64,000 bases of DNA from Histomonas meleagridis (lineage: Eukaryota; Parabasalia; Tritrichomonadida; Dientamoebidae). The position numbers and the translations under genes were made by a program. The DNA is taken from NCBI GenBank assembly GCA_020186115.1, contig WSYJ01000115.1, positions 1-64,000 of the forward strand, given 5' to 3'. This document shows, piece by piece, positions 61,873-64,000 of the stretch; position 1 is the stretch's first letter; every line of letters starts with the position of its first letter. The notes under the pieces are model-generated. The model did not search any database, was not told the DNA's origin, and was given only the letters and a program-made list of their open reading frames with translations.

Positions 61873-62751
61873 TTACTGAATTAGTTCTGGATGTTTGAAA
61901 CCTTCAGCTTTCTTATTCTTAACGATGATAGCAACAATTATTGCTATCGATACAGCCAAAAGAACTGCTAGAACAACAACAGCTATTATTAATCCAGTAT
62001 TGGATGATTGAACTGGCTCGTCATCTCCTAATTCGAAGACAATACCATAGTAAAGAATGTTAAAGTTTCGGTTCAAAGTTCCGTTAATTGAGTCAGCAAC
62101 TTTGATATAGTTTAATCCTTCAGCTCCAATTGATTCACCCCAGCTATTAAGAACCTCGAGGTAAATACCATCATGGCCTTCTATTGTACCTATTCCTGTG
62201 ACAGTTACTGCATGGTCAATTGACGACATTGTTTCATTATCCATATAATATTTATCAATAATGCTTAAATCACTTAATTTTTGAAGAGTAGCAGAGCGCA
62301 TAACTGAAACTATTGGTCTTCCAGTTTTAAGTAATTCTACAATTGTATCAATGTTAGCATTTGCTCCTGAAAATACATTATAACTTTTGACATAAATAGA
62401 AGATGGCTTTTTGTTGTACTCCATAATCATATGTCTTTTATCATTGACGAGATATTCAAAAGCGCAATAATGACTATAAAAATAATTGGTTGAAAATTGT
62501 TGGCATGATGGATATTGGGATTTTCCATCGAAATAATCAATAATGGTATTCACTATTGTATCCCATGGAGAGAATTTCATTCTATTTCCACTAATTGATG
62601 CATATTGCATTTCAACTGATGAAACTGTTGAATATGCCCAACAAGTTCCATACTCTCCCTGGTCTTTAATGATTGATAGGTAATCTTTGTTGACGCCTGC
62701 AATGGCTGAAAACAAAGCAAGTCTTGAGAGGATGCTTCTTTCTAGGATCAT
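61873..62751 (-). CDS. Membrane-anchored papain-like (clan CA, C1) cysteine protease
   Basis: 292 residues. The catalytic set is present in order: Gln31 in KDQGEYGTCWAYS, Cys37, His180 in SIDHAVTVTG, and Asn202 in LNSWGE. There is no propeptide and only a weak N-terminal hydrophobic stretch. The C-terminus has a Ser/Gly-rich linker and a membrane helix (about 254-277) followed by a basic KNKKAEGF tail. Known family: C1 proteases are numerous in trichomonads and often secreted. A membrane-tethered form without a propeptide is less usual. The first ATG at 62751 is used; an upstream exon is not evident. Confidence 0.85.
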   Translation of the reverse strand: MILERSILSRLALFSAIAGVNKDYLSIIKDQGEYGTCWAYSTVSSVEMQYASISGNRMKFSPWDTIVNTIIDYFDGKSQYPSCQQFSTNYFYSHYCAFEYLVNDKRHMIMEYNKKPSSIYVKSYNVFSGANANIDTIVELLKTGRPIVSVMRSATLQKLSDLSIIDKYYMDNETMSSIDHAVTVTGIGTIEGHDGIYLEVLNSWGESIGAEGLNYIKVADSINGTLNRNFNILYYGIVFELGDDEPVQSSNTGLIIAVVVLAVLLAVSIAIIVAIIVKNKKAEGFKHPELIQ

Positions 62752-63335
62752 TAGTGAGCTGATATTTGAACCAAATTTTCGGTTTGCCAGACATTGAATT
62801 TTTGTTAGTTCGGTTCAAACATCATGTTGTTTGTTGACTTATTTTGCACTTTTAGTAAAACAATCAAAAATCCAATATCATCCCACAAAAAATGAGAGGG
62901 AATAAAAAAACCGCTATGATGTGTGCTAATTAGATGATCATTCTCCGATTTAATCATTGCAAGAGGAGCCACCTTCATGTGCCAAAACAATAAAGGCCTT
63001 CAGCCTCTGAATTGCACATAAGGTACTCACCATCCTGGAATAAATTCCGAGGATTTCGTCCCGCCCAAAAAAATTTAATGAACTTTCTATTTTTTCATTA
63101 AAAAAAAGAAACCTATTTTCGCAAAATTGAATCTTCAAGAAATGAAAAAAATTATATTTAGATTAAATCATTTTTTGTACCTAAAGACCGCTATAGTGTA
63201 AATAAGGAACAACTGAATAGGCTTATTTAATGTTACAAAAGTAATATCTAATTAACAAAATTTACAGTCAAATAATGAAATTTTATTAGCTTCAGTATGC
63301 AACCTTGTAACTCAATGCTGAGGTTGTAGTTATGT
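62752..63335. other. Intergenic region
   Basis: No credible gene. A GC-richer patch at about 62955-63065 shows no known RNA signature. Confidence 0.45.
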
Positions 63336-63745
63336 CTAATTTTCTTCGGTTTTAATTTTGAAATGATCAGGATAACGAGCAAGTTTAGATTCTTCAATTC
63401 GTACTTTTGTTGATGATCCACTGAATTGGATTAAGACCTGTTCGTTTGAAGTTGTTTCAGAACTGTTGTAACAACAGCAGGGTAAAACATTGTGGACCAT
63501 ATTTTTAGTTCTTCATCATACCAAAGCGCTAAAACTTTTTCTCCTGGTTTATATTTACCCGACGTTGATGGGAATTGAGTAACATGATCTCTAGATAGTG
63601 TATATTTATTATTTTCTTGTGATTCATCGTATTCATCACAAACGACAAATTCTCCACTTGGAAGAATTGATTCAATGCGTGTTAGTATCCAAGCATTTAA
63701 ATCTTGAAAATATGCAGCACAGAGTTTTCCTGGTTCAAGATTCAT
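63336..63745 (-). pseudogene. SGF29-like Tudor protein with a single-base frameshift
   Basis: From ATG 63745 the frame encodes a first Tudor-like half: MNLEPGKLCAAYF, WILTRIESILPSGEFVVCDEYDE, then YTLSRDHVTQFP. The second half has EKVLALWY and FYPAVVTTV. The frame then ends out of register at about 63431. In the next frame the expected continuation is present: SETTSNEQVLIQF, then RIEESKLARYPDHFKIKTEEN, to a TAG at 63336-63338. The break is near 63459-63465 and would be healed by one base. SGF29 reads H3K4 methylation in SAGA; here the N-terminal coiled coil is missing. It may be a real pseudogene, a sequencing error or a different start. Confidence 0.72.
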
Positions 63746-64000
63746 CTCAAACAAGAGAATATTCCCCTTTAACCTTCGGTTTACCCTTCCCGAAGAAATC
63801 CCAAAACAAATTTTTTCTAATTATTCCTTGACGATTGAGATTGAGCTGCTTGATAATGGTTTTAGAGATGGCTTTTTTTTCTTGAAAAAATATGTAAAAT
63901 ACATTTTAATGAGTTTTGGAGAGTGATTTTCTGATAAATAAAAAAACAGAATTTTATCTTCTAGAGAATCAAAAACACATATGTGTTCCAAGTAGGCATG
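63746..64000. other. AT-rich sequence to the end of the window
   Basis: No gene recognised. It holds the upstream flank of the Tudor gene. Confidence 0.4.

Overview
The window looks like nuclear DNA of a parabasalid protist, most likely a Tritrichomonas or a close relative. It is very AT-rich, with GC-richer coding islands. Complete housekeeping genes sit in single uninterrupted reading frames with short AT-rich gaps. Typical trichomonad families are present: BspA-like leucine-rich-repeat surface proteins with one C-terminal membrane segment, and DUF3447-type ankyrin proteins. Several start codons are preceded within about 40 nt by AACGG/CCGTT elements, which resemble the Myb-bound core element known from Trichomonas vaginalis. 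No canonical trichomonad intron (GTATGT ... ACTAACACACAG) was seen. The genus assignment is an inference from family content; no rRNA is present to confirm it.

Layout. 1-4037: a decayed minus-strand zinc-finger/repeat protein that ends exactly at an intron-containing tRNA-Tyr gene. 4.5-6.6 kb: MAF1 and a short Pelota-like protein that lacks the central domain. 7.2-11 kb: a broken ankyrin gene ending in a 170-bp cassette array, an unknown protein and more ankyrin debris. 11.5-22.2 kb: a 1391-residue BspA-like protein, a Cache-receptor with a degenerate phosphodiesterase domain, an ankyrin pseudogene, a frameshifted BspA-like gene and a phosphodiesterase remnant. 22.6-30.4 kb: an ER Hsp110/GRP170-type chaperone, a BspA-like gene split by one in-frame TAA, and a UIM-UBX ubiquitin adaptor. 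30.4-41.6 kb: long gene-poor stretches with a complete Merlin/IS1016-like transposon carrying one nonsense codon, a second ankyrin pseudogene, a small Tc1/mariner-type remnant and a Rab pseudogene, interleaved with a sphingomyelin-synthase-like enzyme, ALG2 and ARL8. 41.6-48 kb: a PQ-loop transporter, EXO70, an EGF membrane protein, a Tul1-like RING ligase and an R2R3 Myb. 48.5-49.5 kb: a 50-bp minisatellite. 49.6-64 kb: dense housekeeping genes (unknown 916-residue protein, Ssn6-like TPR, CTU1, TMEM222, uL11, a DTD-like protein, a nucleotide-sugar transporter, a C2H2 protein, an E2 enzyme, a membrane papain-like protease and an SGF29-like Tudor protein with a frameshift).

Shared themes are the secretory and endolysosomal system (GRP170, ALG2, sugar transporter, sphingolipid synthase, EXO70, ARL8, PQ-loop, Tul1), ubiquitin (UIM-UBX, E2, RING), tRNA biology and Pol III control (MAF1, CTU1, DTD-like) and cyclic-nucleotide signalling (two phosphodiesterase relatives). 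Housekeeping genes are almost all intact, whereas the ankyrin and BspA families are heavily broken. That contrast argues for real gene-family decay rather than general sequence error, although single-base breaks in SGF29 and two BspA genes deserve read-level checking.
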